64,000 nucleotides of DNA from Pseudeuparius sepicola (lineage: Eukaryota > Arthropoda > Insecta > Coleoptera > Anthribidae): assembly GCA_963920635.1 (NCBI GenBank), contig OY987302.1:32463278-32527277 (forward strand), read 5' to 3'. Shown here in pieces: positions 42,412-53,788 of this stretch (its first letter is position 1; each line of letters begins with the position of its first letter). A model generated the notes under the pieces. The model was not told where the DNA came from, ran no database searches, and worked only from the letters and a program-made list of their open reading frames with translations. Made by a program: the position numbers and the translations under genes.

Positions 42412-42842
42412 ACAATTGAAGACACAAATGGATAAAGGTGTCATGTCACATTTTTTCTAAAATCGACTTTTTCAACTTCTCTGATATAGATCTATCTTCT
42501 GAAAATCCTAAATACTTCTATCTATATATTTAAAGTTTTTTTTTAATGGATAAAGGTGTTAAGTCACACTGTATGTATCATGTCCTAGTGGATAAAGGTG
42601 TCAAGTTACATGTTTCGTGGATGAAGGTGTTATGTACACATACATTTACTTACATGTAGAAAAAATTTTTTTAATTAGAATTCATCAAAGAAATTAACTT
42701 ATTTTTAATTAAATTTTCCGATATTGCAAAATAAAATTTAATAATAATTTAAAAAGTTCTAGTTCAAAACGCGCTTTATTAAATATCTTGAAAGTTTAAA
42801 AATGTGACATGACACCTTTATCCACTTGTGTCTTCAATTATA
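42412..42842. mobile_element. Foldback/MITE, about 430 bp
   Basis: The left end, GAAGACACAAATGGATAAAG and GTGTCATGTCACATTTTT, is mirrored at the right by AAATGTGACATGACACCTTT and ATCCACTTGTGTCTTCAATT. Additional GGATAAAGGTGT copies lie inside. No coding capacity. Confidence 0.75.
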
Positions 42843-42910
42843 AACTACTTACTAAGTGAAGAAGTTTCCCAGTTTCTTAAGAAAAATTTTATTCCATAGA
42901 GTCATATACT

Positions 42911-43490
42911 CAGTTAAAATTGAAATAAACATAAAATATTAACTTTTTTGACTTGTTAACAATTTGGTTAGTTGAATACCAGGTCGAAAGTGTGTGTATG
43001 TTTTTATGGATGTCAGTAATAATTAATGCCATGGAACTCCTTGTTTTATCCTGAACAATTAATAGATATTGCATGTGCACGTAATAAAGCAAGAAAAAAG
43101 AGGTAAATCAGAAACAAAAAATTGCATAATTTTAGGGCATTTTGATTTTATAAAAAGGGAGTGATAGCGAGTGATATGTCTCGTTGTATTTTTTATTGCT
43201 CAGTTAAAATTGAAATAAACATAAAATATTAACTTTTTGACTTTAACAGTTTGGTTAGTTGAATAAAAGGTCGAAATTATGTGTATGTTTTTATGGATGT
43301 CAGTAATAATTAGTGCCATGGAACTCCTTGAAATAAAGTAATCCTGAACAATTAATAGATATTACATGTGCACGTAATAAAGCAAGAAAAATAGAGGTAA
43401 ATCAGAAACAAAAAATTTCTAAATTTTAGGGCATTTTTGATTTTATAAAAAGGGGGTGATAGTGAGTGATATGTCTCGTTGTATGTTTTT
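42911..43490. repeat. Two direct repeats of about 280 bp
   Basis: CTCAGTTAAAATTGAAATAA starts both copies (42911 and 43199). They also share TTTTTATGGATGTCAGTAAT, CATGTGCACGTAATAAAGCA and GGTAAATCAGAAACAAAAAA, and end with GTGATATGTCTCGTTGTAT. Tandem duplication of noncoding sequence. Confidence 0.85.
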
Positions 43491-44360
43491 TTATGAAGGA
43501 ATTTTGGTATTAATTTGTAGAAACAAAATAAGTGAGAGTGGTTACCAGCGATGAGGAAATTTAAATATATCAGCATATAGCGGAATTTCCAGACAATATT
43601 GGAATTTACTATTAAATAATGGATTTAAGAAAGTAATTTTTATAAATAGTGGTAAGTATTTAGATGTAGATTCCATTATTTTATCAATTTTTCAGTACGC
43701 CCCGTGGTTTCCTACAGTGGTTAAAAATTTGGTTACTCTTGTGCATTAAGTAAAGACGGGACGCTTTTTTTCTACATTATCACCAATAATTATTCTATTT
43801 CTCCGAACTTATCGGGGTTTTGTAATGAACGAAACTCAAAAATAACTTCAACAAACTTCTTTTTTTCTGAACTTTCAGAGGATAAATCTTTCTCAAAGAT
43901 CATGTCAGGTCAAAGTGAAATGATAGATTAATATATCGTACCTCCGGAGAAACAATGACGTAAGTGCAAATTTTCCCCAAAGTCAGATTTTATTGACAAA
44001 ATATTGCAAAGCCTTTAACCTATCTGGAATTACAAAGACATTATTGGGTTTCTAAAATTTATCACTAGATGTCGCGCCTATGTCTTTGTAGAAACGGCGG
44101 GAATGTTATGCGGTCTTGGAGTAACAACGTCAGACTAGTCAGTTGTGCGCGATAGTTCATGAGGAGTGCACGTGGTTGGAGCTAAACTGTCACAAAGGTG
44201 AATTTTAAGTAGTATTTTGAAGTAACAAAGACTTAAATGTACTTTTTGTCATTGTGGCTTGATAGACCTGCCAGATTACTGGGTCAACAAAGACGCAAAT
44301 GTATTTTATGTCATTGTTTCCTCTTATTTGAGGTTAATTATAAAAATCATAGTGGTATTT
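43491..44360. other. Intergenic, no recognised gene
   Basis: It contains three loosely similar ACAAAGAC..AAATGTA...TGTCATTGT words (44038, 44225, 44295). A related CGTAAATGTATTTTGGGACA occurs at 46722 just before the multi-exon gene. These could be fragments of that gene's upstream region separated by insertions; weak. Confidence 0.35.
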
Positions 44361-46085
44361 TTAGTTTAGTTTAGTTTATTTTTCCAACTTTGGTACATAA
44401 GTACATATGGCACGTCATTCACTTACATATAGTTATACATATATACATATATACAGGGTGTTCCTTAATGGCATGCTAATACTTAAGAGGGTTATTCTAG
44501 GGCCCATTTTAAGAAAAAAACTTCATATGAACGTATGTCGTAAACGTCCTAACTTTTGAGATACAGGGCGTTAAAGTTCATTTTTTAAAATTGAATTTTG
44601 GCTACATCTCCCGAAATAATCAAGCTGCTGAATTGAAATTTGGCACTGCTATGTTTTTGGGGATGGAGAATAAGCTGAAAATGTCAATTTCACCGTATCT
44701 CACAGAGGGCGCCACTTGCGCTGTTTTTTGATCACGCTTTTACTCGTAACTTTTTTGAGGTTATCTTTTTGGTCCTGCAGGTCCATCATTTTAGTGCATC
44801 TTTTCATTCTGCAAGAAAAAGGTACTCTTGTTTCATAACGATTAAATCAACCGTTTGCTTTGAAATTGCCAAAACGTTCTCCAAAACACCTGTTGACTTC
44901 AATATTCGAAACATAAAATTTTCACCTACCACCTTCAAATGTTACAGATCAACTGTACCATTTAAACTGAGAAAAAAATCCCTATGAACAATGTACCAAA
45001 AATTATTCGCTTTCAAAATGGAAAGGATTGAATTTGACAAAATTTGGACACTCTATTTCAAGAAAACCAATGGTGTTTTGACCAATGCCCATTTGACATT
45101 TTTTTCATCATTTTGAATGTACAGTTGATCTGTAACATTTGAAAGCAGTAGGTGAAAATTTTATGTTTCGAATATTGGAATCAACAGGTGTTTTGGGTCA
45201 CATTTTGCTGATTTCAACGTTATGAAACAAGAGTACCTTTTTCTTGCAGAATGAAAAGATGCACTAAAATGATAGACCTGCAAGACCAAAAAGATAACCT
45301 CAAAAAAGTTACGAGTAAAAGCACGATCCAAAAACAGGGCAAGTGGCGCCCTCTGTGAGATACGGTGAAATCGACATTTTCAGCTTATTCTCCATCCCCC
45401 AAAACATAGCAGTGCCAAATTTCCATACAGCAGTTTGATTATTTCGGGAGATATAGCCAAAATTCAATTTAAAAAAATGAACTTTAACGCCCTGTATCTC
45501 AAAAGTTAGGGCGTTTACGACATACGTTCATATGAAGTTTTTTTCTTAAAATGGGCCCAAGAATAACCCCCTTAAGTATTAGCATGTCATTAAGGAACAC
45601 CCTGTATATACAGTATAAGAGTAAAACAATTTATATAATAAAAATAAATAATACAAAAAGAACAGAAACAACTAACGACTTAAAAACTCGTTTACACTAT
45701 AGTATGTATCGTCTGGTAAAATGTTTGTCACTTGTTTTTTGAATGTTTGATAGCTTTTAGACATCTTAATGATATCAGGTAACTTGTTGTAAAGTTTCAC
45801 AAAATTATAATAGGGAGATTTTGTAAAAAACACATTTTTGTGCGATGGAATCAATAGCGTGCTACCATTTAGTGTGGCATAACTGTGGCTTTCAGTTGTA
45901 TGTCTAAAGTTCTGTTTATTTCTATATACGTATAGTACACATTTCAGAATAAACACCGATGGTACAGTTAGTATTCGTTTATTTTTAAAGATACTTCGGC
46001 ATGATTCTCTTGGCTGTAGGTCGAATATTAAACGAATGAGCCTCTTCTGGCTGGAATAATGTGTCTTTGTTGCTCCAAGTAGATT
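44361..46085 (-). pseudogene. Non-LTR retrotransposon (LINE) 3' end, split by a foldback element
   Basis: The minus-strand frame 46085-45672 encodes the C-terminal tail of a reverse-transcriptase ORF: GNLLGATKTHYSSQKRLIRL, PRESCRS, ILTVPSVFI, SPYYNFVKLYNKLPD and YSVNEFLSR. The 3' UTR is interrupted by the 44454-45604 foldback. It resumes at 44453-44361 and ends in AATAAACTAAACTAAACTAAA, a short-tandem LINE tail. It is 5'-truncated at about 46085, the usual outcome of target-primed reverse transcription. Jockey/CR1-like by its tail motif; the clade is not certain. Confidence 0.85.
44454..45604. mobile_element. 1,151-bp near-perfect foldback element, ends CAGGGTGTTCCTTAATG
   Basis: The whole element is one large hairpin. 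The left arm (44454-about 45000) is mirrored by the right arm (about 45060-45604) with matching blocks such as TTTTAAGAAAAAAACTTCAT, GATACAGGGCGTTAAAGTTC, GAGGGCGCCACTTG and AACAAGAGTACCTTTTTC. A short unpaired loop of about 60-100 bp lies at 45000-45060. It is inserted in TA-rich sequence of the LINE 3' UTR. Non-autonomous; no transposase. Confidence 0.92.
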
Positions 46086-46087
46086 TC

Positions 46088-46318
46088 CTATACGACCTCT
46101 CTGCTTCGGGAAATTTCGTTGCGGATCTTCCTTTCCAGTTGTTTTTTACATTTCTTGACAAGGTACTGTATGATAATAATTACCGCCAAAATCAGCACAG
46201 CTACCATAAGAATTTCCTTCGCTGACCATGTAGAGGATGCCGATCCATTTGCAGACACTCCACCACTATTGCCTGCCTGTGCAATTATTACCCCTTCTTT
46301 TGACTGTGAGGTACCCAT
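46088..46318 (-). CDS. Small putative N-myristoylated membrane protein
   Basis: 77 residues starting MGTSQSKEG, which fits an N-myristoylation signal (Met-Gly-x-x-x-Ser). An Ala/Gly/Ser-rich linker, one strong transmembrane segment (EILMVAVLILAVIIIIQYLV) and a basic Lys/Arg tail follow. The stop at 46088 directly abuts the LINE 5' border, so the tail may be changed by the insertion. The family is not identified; small proteins of this design accompany some insect mobile elements. It could also be a fragment. Confidence 0.5.
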   Translation of the reverse strand: MGTSQSKEGVIIAQAGNSGGVSANGSASSTWSAKEILMVAVLILAVIIIIQYLVKKCKKQLERKIRNEISRSREVV

Positions 46319-46790
46319 ATTCTTCTTTTTACAACTTTCTCGCGGCACTTTTGGCCATTGCCTCTGGCAGGGTCGCCATGCAATGAGTGGATTAGGTTCG
46401 ATAAATGATTAGAATTTTTAGTATGTTTCACTCACTGTATTCAAATCAATAATGCTGGTATGTTCATTGACAATACTTAACCTATAGCTATAGCTAACGC
46501 GGCAATTTGGTAAATAGCCGACGAAAGTCAGGAAGAAGTTCAATGCTCGGTGGCAACGACCCGAATTTTGGAGGTGTTGCAGTTTTATGCTAATTGGCTT
46601 CCTTCCTGCCTTTCGTAATATACTATCTAAAATATATTTCAACTTAAGTCTAAAATAATATGATATAACTAACCTATATATTTATTACATTACAATGGTA
46701 CTTTCCTGAAAAATAAGTGTCGTAAATGTATTTTGGGACATTGTTTCTTTGTATTACCTGTTTTCATAAATATTCAATTTGTCTTATCAG
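46319..46790. other. Region between membrane-protein ORF and multi-exon gene
   Basis: No supported gene. A 74-codon minus frame (46418-46642) has no recognisable motif. A TTATCAG acceptor-like site at about 46784-46790 directly precedes the ATG at 46793. Confidence 0.4.
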
Positions 46791-46792
46791 AG

Positions 46793-48857
46793 ATGGAGCC
46801 GCGGGGGCTAAAATTGGTGCGATTAGCATTACAGGCTGTTTCTTCCAGCAGCAGTGAAGCTGGATTACCCAGTCCTATTTTAAGTGAAGGTAGTGAGGGT
46901 TTTATCTTTTTATTACTAAAGGTTGAAGCTATTATGTTTTTTAGATCATAATATTATTATTCCGATCACAACACCTCCAGCAGAACAGCAAAGTGGTTCT
47001 TGTTACTTACAAAAAGTTGATTCTGATATAATTAGCTCAAATTCAGTCTCAAATGATAATTCCAAAGAAGGTATAAATTATTATATCGAACAACTAAACC
47101 CAATAAAGGTTGTTCGAAGTTTTAGACATGGTAGATTTTTTAGTAAAAATCTGTGTTCGGACTTCCATTTTCTCTTCATTTATTTTTAAACACGACGTTC
47201 CGATCAGTACAAATCTCTGATCGCTTTCGAGTGAAAGAGATTGAGTTATATGTATATAGAGTACTCCCCATTTTCACTCGAAAACGATCATAGATTTGTA
47301 CTGATCGAAACGTCCTGTTTAGAAATAAATAAAGACAATGGAAGTCCGACCACCGATTTTTACTCAATAAACCCAAAGGGGTCACTATTTCCTTTCAGTT
47401 TTAGATTCTCAACTAGAACCAAAAATCAATTTGAAATTAATACTTAAGCGAGTAAAGTCAAAGAATTATAAAATAGAAAACTCATCGGATGAAGAACCAT
47501 TTTCTGGAGAAGAAAGTGATGAATATGTACCTTCTTCAAGCACCACTTCATACTCGTCATCTTCTGATAGTGACTCGGAGAGTAGAAATGGTACAGTAAA
47601 CATTTTAAATGCACGCTCTAATGGAAATGACGATGACCCTCCAGCAAATAAAAAAGGGAAAAAAAGAGAAAGAAAATCAGAAGAGTGGAAGAACAAAAGA
47701 AAGTTTTTGAGAAACTCTGGTAAACAGTATGTATCATCACGTGGCAAAGTAGTAGAAGAAAGGAAAATGGGTCCACAATGTAAGTGCAGACTGAACTGTG
47801 CCACTAAATTGGCAGAAGATGCGAGACAAAATTTATTTCGAGAATATTGGGTATTAGGGTCCCTTCAAAGGCAACGTGATTATTTGAGTACATGCTGAGG
47901 TGTTACAGGTCCAGTATAGAAGGATAAAAATGAACTCTGAGCGGCCTCGAAAACCAAACTGTTCATTTTTCTTTGTATAAGACGGGAAAGAATCCAAGTA
48001 TGCAAGCCGTTCCTAATGAGTACTTTAGGAATCAAAGAGGATCTGTTCGCACAGTTATGGCAGCTAAGTTTAATGGTATTGGGACAACGCCAGATGACAA
48101 GCGAGGCAAGCACGGAAACATTCAAAACTAGATGAAGAAATTATAGAATCAGTACGGCAACACATAATATCTATACCAAAAATAGAAAGTCATTATGTGC
48201 GAGCTAGTACTAGCAGAGAGTTCGTAGATGGTGGACTTACCATAGCGGAGCTGCATCGAAATTATGAATCTCGGCGTAAGTTAGCTAATAAACCATCAGC
48301 GAACTATGATGCTTATTCGCGTATTTTCAACACCCAATTCAATATTGGGTTCCATGTTCCGAAAAAAGATCAATGTGACCAATGTGAAGCATTTAGGAAT
48401 TCAGTTGCAGAAGAGAAATTAAGATTAGAAGAAAGTTATAAGGAGCATATAAAACAAAAAGAATTGAGTCGCCAAGAAAAAGCGAAAGGCAAAAAAAAGT
48501 GAGGATGCTGGTACAAACCAAATTGTTGCAATTTACGATTTACAGGCAGTAATGCCTGTCCCGATAGGAGATTCATCCGCATTTTTTTATCATTCTAAAC
48601 TCAACTGTTATAATTTCACAGTAAGTATGGTGAATTGTATTGGTGCTTTAAATTTAATTGGTTATTTTCAGGTAACAGATACCAATACGAAAATTACCAG
48701 GTGTTATTTTTGGCACGAGGGTTTGGCACATACAGGTGCAATTGAAATGGGTTCATGTGTGTTTAAATATCTAAAAGAAATAGAACTGAGTCACCCCAAG
48801 TGTAACATGATTTTTTATTCAGATAACTGCTGCGGGCAGCAGAAAAACCGGTTAGTG
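46793..48857 (+). pseudogene. Multi-exon gene of unknown family, 5' part (SDNC-type, possibly transposase-derived)
   Basis: Exon 1 is 46793-46889, intron 46890-46944 (55 bp), exon 2 46945-47070, intron 47071-47404, exon 3 from 47405. The codon phase is kept across both introns. Exon 3 has an acidic Ser/Asp/Glu region, a basic KKGKKRERK stretch and C-K-C-R-L-N-C. After stops and shifts at 47896-48196 the protein continues with SHYVRASTSREF, FHVPKKDQCDQCEAF and, past a 53-bp intron (GTAAGT at about 48620), CYFWHEG and FYSDNCCGQQKN. The SDNC.GQ.KN strand plus later H..E resembles an RNase-H-like nuclease core (inference). It is cut at 48857 by the LTR element and continues at 55831. Confidence 0.7.
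47142..47364. mobile_element. MITE/foldback, about 223 bp, inside intron 2
   Basis: AGTAAAAATCTGTGTTCGGA at the left is matched by the inverted TCCGACCACCGATTTTTACT at the right. The internal arms share CGATCAGTACAAATCTNTGATCG. It lies wholly inside the 47071-47404 intron, which explains why this intron is longer than the others. Confidence 0.85.
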
Positions 48858-49044
48858 AGTTAAATAACCGGCTGACACAGTCTGCTTTTTAAAAACATTT
48901 ATTTAGAAAAACTACAGCGACGGACAGAATCTTAATGCCGTAAAACATACGTGATGAACATTTTATAGGGGTAAATTTGCAAACTAAACATTTCGAGAAC
49001 AAGGCATTTTTTATGTGAAATAAGGAATAATGGTGTATCTAACT
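48858..49044 (-). repeat. 3' LTR (187 bp)
   Basis: Begins AGTTAAATAACCGGCTGACA on the plus strand and ends TGGTGTATCTAACT. Paired with 55576-55762. Confidence 0.93.
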
Positions 49045-49056
49045 TCTCCCTCCTTT
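49045..49056 (-). other. Polypurine tract
   Basis: AAAGGAGGGAGA on the minus strand abuts the 3' LTR, as needed for plus-strand priming. Confidence 0.8.
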
Positions 49057-50769
49057 AGATGACCACTGAGGGGTCGAAGACAACCGAAGGGGGCAAGTTT
49101 TCTTTCTTCTTTTCTTCTCTACTGGGTTGAGACTTCTTAAATTTCTTGAACAGCTGGTAAACAATATATGCGGCGATTGACGAAAGTATTGAGCCGATGA
49201 AAAACCATTGAATCCATTGAGAGATTGTATTGGTTTCGATGTCTTGGATAAATATTGGATCAATTGAATCGACGCTTGTTTGAAGGTTGTGTAGTTCTTC
49301 CAAAGGGATGCTATCTAATACCAATTTTTGATGATTTTGTTTTTGACTGGTTTTTATTTGGTACACATTTGGCAGCACCAACGGGTGCGTTGTTCCTGAA
49401 GTTTCTCTGTTTCCATATGTTGTTCTGTTGATTTTCACTGTGCAGTTTTTTCCTATTTTTATTAGGTTTGTTCCGTCAATAATTTTGTATTCAGGTCGAT
49501 GACAATTTGTTTCTAGCTTCGATCGATGTGCGGCGATGACTATTAAGTATTCGTTGTTTATTTTCTCTACAGCTTCCTTTGGTGGTCGAATATTGATTGA
49601 TTGGCAGTTGTTTTCTCTTTCTTTTCCATTGATAAGAGCTGTTGTATAGTCAGTCTCGGGGTTGTCGATAACCGATTCGTGTAGGCAGACAAACGTTCTA
49701 TTGATTTCTTCACATGGTTTGTTCATATACTGGTAGTTCTTCTCGCCAAGGGCTAAATAGGGTTTTTGGGGCAAAATAATGGTGTGATTTTTTGTGGGAA
49801 TTGGAATCAGATGGAAGTATTGATATGTATCTGGATTGATTATTGGGACCTCTAAAGCAAATATTAATTCTTCGTTCACAAAGAAACAATTAGTTTTTAT
49901 TACTGAGTACCAATCAATACTTCGATATCTAAAATTTCTTCTTTTGTATAAATTTGAGTTAGTTGCTTTAATATATCATACAAATCATTTATCGTCCAAA
50001 TATCGGGGTGTGCAGTATGCAACCTAGCGAAAGTCACTGCATTTTCTATGTTGTCCAAAAATGTTGTAATTACGTTTGCATTTATAAACATTTGATTTAA
50101 TATGCTTAAATATACGGTGTATTTGTATAAAATGTCAGTTTCTGAATTTAAGATTTCTTCGTATCTTTCAAAATATTCCAATATTCTCTGTTGGTTATTA
50201 ACAATTGAATCAATAGTTTTCTCATAGTTTTTGGTTAGTTTTTTGAAAAGAGAAATTTTAGTATTTACTTCATTAACAATTTTTTGCTGATTATTTTCTA
50301 GAGTCGTGATTGCCTTATTATACCGTTCGCCATCATTCGCATCTAAAGTTCCTGTAAACCACTTGTTTATTGTGCCAATGACATTAAATAAACCACGTCT
50401 TGTTCTAGGAATATTTTCTCGAGGTGAATAAATTACATTGGATAGTTTGGTTTCAATTTCATTGAGCATGGGTTCTAAATTATTATAGTTATTTTGCAAA
50501 CTAGCAGTGAATATGAATTTAGTTTCTTTAGTAATTGATTTATTAAAGTTACTGTAGCTTTCCCTAAGGTTATTAATTTGTTTCTCCAATTCTTGAAATT
50601 TTACATAATGTAAAAATGTGTGTCTACCTGAAATTATTTTGGCTTTTCCTAATGAAAAGGGTAATATACCAGGAGTATCATTTATAGGAATGATCTCAAC
50701 TGTAGGAAGGGCTAGGGTTAGGAATAGGTTAGTTATTATCGTCAGGGTTATTGTCAGCGTCGTCTTCAT
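49055..50769 (-). pseudogene. env: Env (F-like fusion glycoprotein) of the errantivirus-like element, one frameshift
   Basis: The first frame (50769-49900) has a signal peptide (residues 1-20), a furin-type site RTRR (122-125) followed by a hydrophobic GLFNVIG fusion-peptide start, and long helical heptads, as in the baculovirus F/errantivirus Env family. A shift near 49905 leads to 49879-49055 with an ectodomain, a transmembrane segment near 49215-49150 (WFFIGSILSSIAAYIVYQLF) and a charged tail. The single shift would truncate the protein before the membrane anchor. Confidence 0.85.
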
Positions 50770-53700
50770 GATGTTCCTGTAACAATTGAGTGTTTGATAA
50801 TTTTTTTTGTCTTTTTAATTTACCTTTATGGACTGTTGTAGTGTCAAGTTTTGCTTTAATATCGTCATTTGAAAGTAACGTTGCTTTTTTGTATTTAGGT
50901 TTGGATTTTGACCTCAAATTTTGTTTCAAATAAACAGTGGTGTTCGCGGGGTATTCTATAGGATCTTCTCGCGTTTCGTTTCGTTTAGCAATAACTTTTT
51001 CTTTTCTATTTTCGTTTAGTTCTTGAATTTTTTTATATAAAATTTTAGTTTGTCAAAAATTTGGTACTTCTTAGAAGTTTAAAAGATGAATTTTTGAAAG
51101 TGTTTTGAACTATAACACAAAATTTATCGATGATTTCTAGGGTTTTGAAAAATAGGCAGTATGTGTTTTTGTTTTCGACGTACTCTTTTATTAAGGAGAT
51201 AACTTCTGATTCAAAATTTTGAAAGGGTAGTGAAACTTTTAAGCGAGTCTTTTCTTGAAAATGTTTAGATCGAATAACATATTTTTTGTTTAATGTGTTA
51301 TTAGCAGAGATTATAATTTGGTTTTGGTACGAGTTTATTGATTTTTCAGTTATAGGGATTGTCAAAACAGAGTCTTCGAGGGCTGTGTGAACAGTGTCAT
51401 CGTCACTAGTATTGTCATTATCGTTGTTTTGTATCGGTGGAACATTGAATGGGGGCCTAATTTGTATGTCAGAAAGGATTTTCATTTTGGGTTTATTTCT
51501 TACTACTGGTTCGCTTAAGACGTCCTGTATAATATCATCTGATATTATAGGGAGTTCATTCGCGTTTTCTAGGAAATCGGATATGTCTTTATTTATGTCG
51601 CCGGGATCTGCTACAACAGATTGCGTTTCGACAGCATTTATCTCTATGCGAGATAGTGCGTCAGTTAAATTTGCCTTTTTTATAGCAGATCTCATAGTCG
51701 TACTCTTCGAGTTTTAGTCTCCATCGAATAAGTCGTGAGTTGGGGTCTTTTAAGGAAAATAACCACTGGAGTGGTTTGTGGTCACTATAGATTGTGAATT
51801 TTTTTTCCGAATAAATATGACCGAAAATATTTTACGGACCAAATTATGGCTAGTAGCTCTTTCTCTATTACACTATAGTTAATTTCTGCGGGGTTAAGTG
51901 TCCTTGAGGCATAAGCGATTGGTCGGTCTTGTCCTATGGGTCCTTGCGATAAGATAGCTCCGAGTGCGTAATTGGATGCGTCGGTTGTCAAATTAAATGG
52001 TCGCGAAAAGTCCGGATATTGAAGAATAGGATCGTTTGAAAGAAGATTTTTGCAGTATTCGTTTTTATAAAATTTTCGTCATGAACAATTTTTTCGCCTT
52101 TCTTTAGACACTGAGTAAAAGGTTTCGTGGTTTTTGCAAAATTTTTTATGGATTTCCGATAGTAGCCGGGAAGGCCTAAGAATGATTTTATGTCTCGTGT
52201 TGTTTTAGGTAATGGAAACTTTTTGATTACTTCGATTTTTCGCGGGTTTGGTTTTATTCCGTCGGGAGTGATAACATGACCAAGAAATTCTACCTCTTTT
52301 CGTAGGCATTCTGACTTATCTAACTGTATCTTTAATTTAGACTCTTTTAATCTTTGGAAAACTAGACATAAATTGGAAATATGTTCTTCGAGACTACTAG
52401 AAAACAAAATTATATCATCCATATACACAAGGCAGATTTTATTTTGGAGATCTTTAAGCACGTTATCCATGACGCGTTGGAAAGTCGCGGGAGAGTTTTT
52501 AAGTCCAAAAGGCATATGGTTGTATTTATAATGACCGTTTTCAACTGTGAATGCGGTTTTATCTATGCTATCAGGATCCATTTCTATTTGATGGAATCCT
52601 GACGCCAAGTTTAGGGTCGAAAAATACTGACATCGACCGAGTTTATCTAGAATGTCGTTTATATTAGGAATCGGGTAACGATCGTCTATAGTTTTGTCAT
52701 TTACACGTCTGTAATCTACTACAATTCGCCATTTGACTTTACCGGAGGCGTCTTGTTTTTTCGGTACAATCCATATGGGCGATGACCATGGACTGTTAGA
52801 GGGTCGAATAATTCCATCTTCCAACATTTTGTTTATTTGATTTTGTACTTCTATTTTGTGTACGAACGGGTAACGATAGGATTTTGTGTGGACAGGAATT
52901 TCGTCTTTTGTCTTGATTTCGTGTTTAACAACGTTAGTAAAGCTTAGTTTTTCGTTTTCGAGATGAAAGATGTCTGAAAATTCTTTGCAGAGTTTTAAAA
53001 GTTTAGATTTTTCCTCAAAATTCAGATGATCGGTTCTAAGTAGTGATTTAATGTCGATTTTAGGGTTGTTTGTCGTTTCGGGGATAGTATCGTCTATATG
53101 AATAAATATTGTTTTTGGGAGTCAGAAAAGGGAAGAGTTTCGATAGGATTTTTCAAAATGATGGGTTGTATTTTATTTGAGCGATTTTGAATTTCTGCGA
53201 AAGCAAAGCCTTTGTTAGCTGTGGTTAGCGTTTCTGGCAAAACACAATCTTCTCCGAATTGCTGCTCTGGGATGATGATATCACCCGAGTACATGTTAAC
53301 TGGAATTCTTACTTTCTGGATTTCTAGAGAATTTATTTCTGTTTTAAAAATAATGCCGTTGTTTTTCTTGCGGTAATATATAGGAAGAGAATCTTTGTTG
53401 TAAATTATGTCGTTTTCGGTGTCTATGTGAATTTTAAATTTCTTTATGTCTTCGAAGCCAATTAAGCCATGGAAGAAATCGCGGAAAGAAAATAAATGGA
53501 AAGTGATAGCGTTATTCAAGTTGAAAAGAGAATTTAAGTCTATATCAGCTTTAAAACGGCAATCATTTATTCCGTGGATAGTTTTGACAGAAAATGGGTC
53601 GTGATAAATGCAATCTGGATAGAATTTTTCAGCTAGGCTAGGATCTAGAAGAGATTTTGTAGCGCCAGTATCTATTACAAGTCTTAAAGGTGAATTTAAT

Positions 53701-53788
53701 GTTTGAATATATGGTAGAGTGTTTAAGTCTTTAGTATTATTAAGTTCTATTATTGTGCGAATTGGGTTATGGAAAGGAAAGTTATTAA
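50729..53788 (-). pseudogene. pol: Pol of the errantivirus-like element (PR-RT-RH, integrase core missing)
   Basis: Protease: VIDTGATKSLLD with DTG at 53672-53664, open to 53094 where a TAG stands. Reverse transcriptase: SPWSSPIWIVPKK, RIVVDYRRVND, YFSTLNLASGFHQIEM, MPFGLKNSPATFQR, CLVYMDDIILFS (YMDD at 52425-52414) and FLGLPGYYRK. A frameshift follows near 51990. RNase [16 protein letters not shown] and [19 protein letters not shown]. After another shift comes ADALSR-like text, a variable acidic region (51695-51045), and a stop. Then comes directly the basic C-terminal tail of integrase (51040-50729). No HHCC finger or DDE core lies between. Confidence 0.88.
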
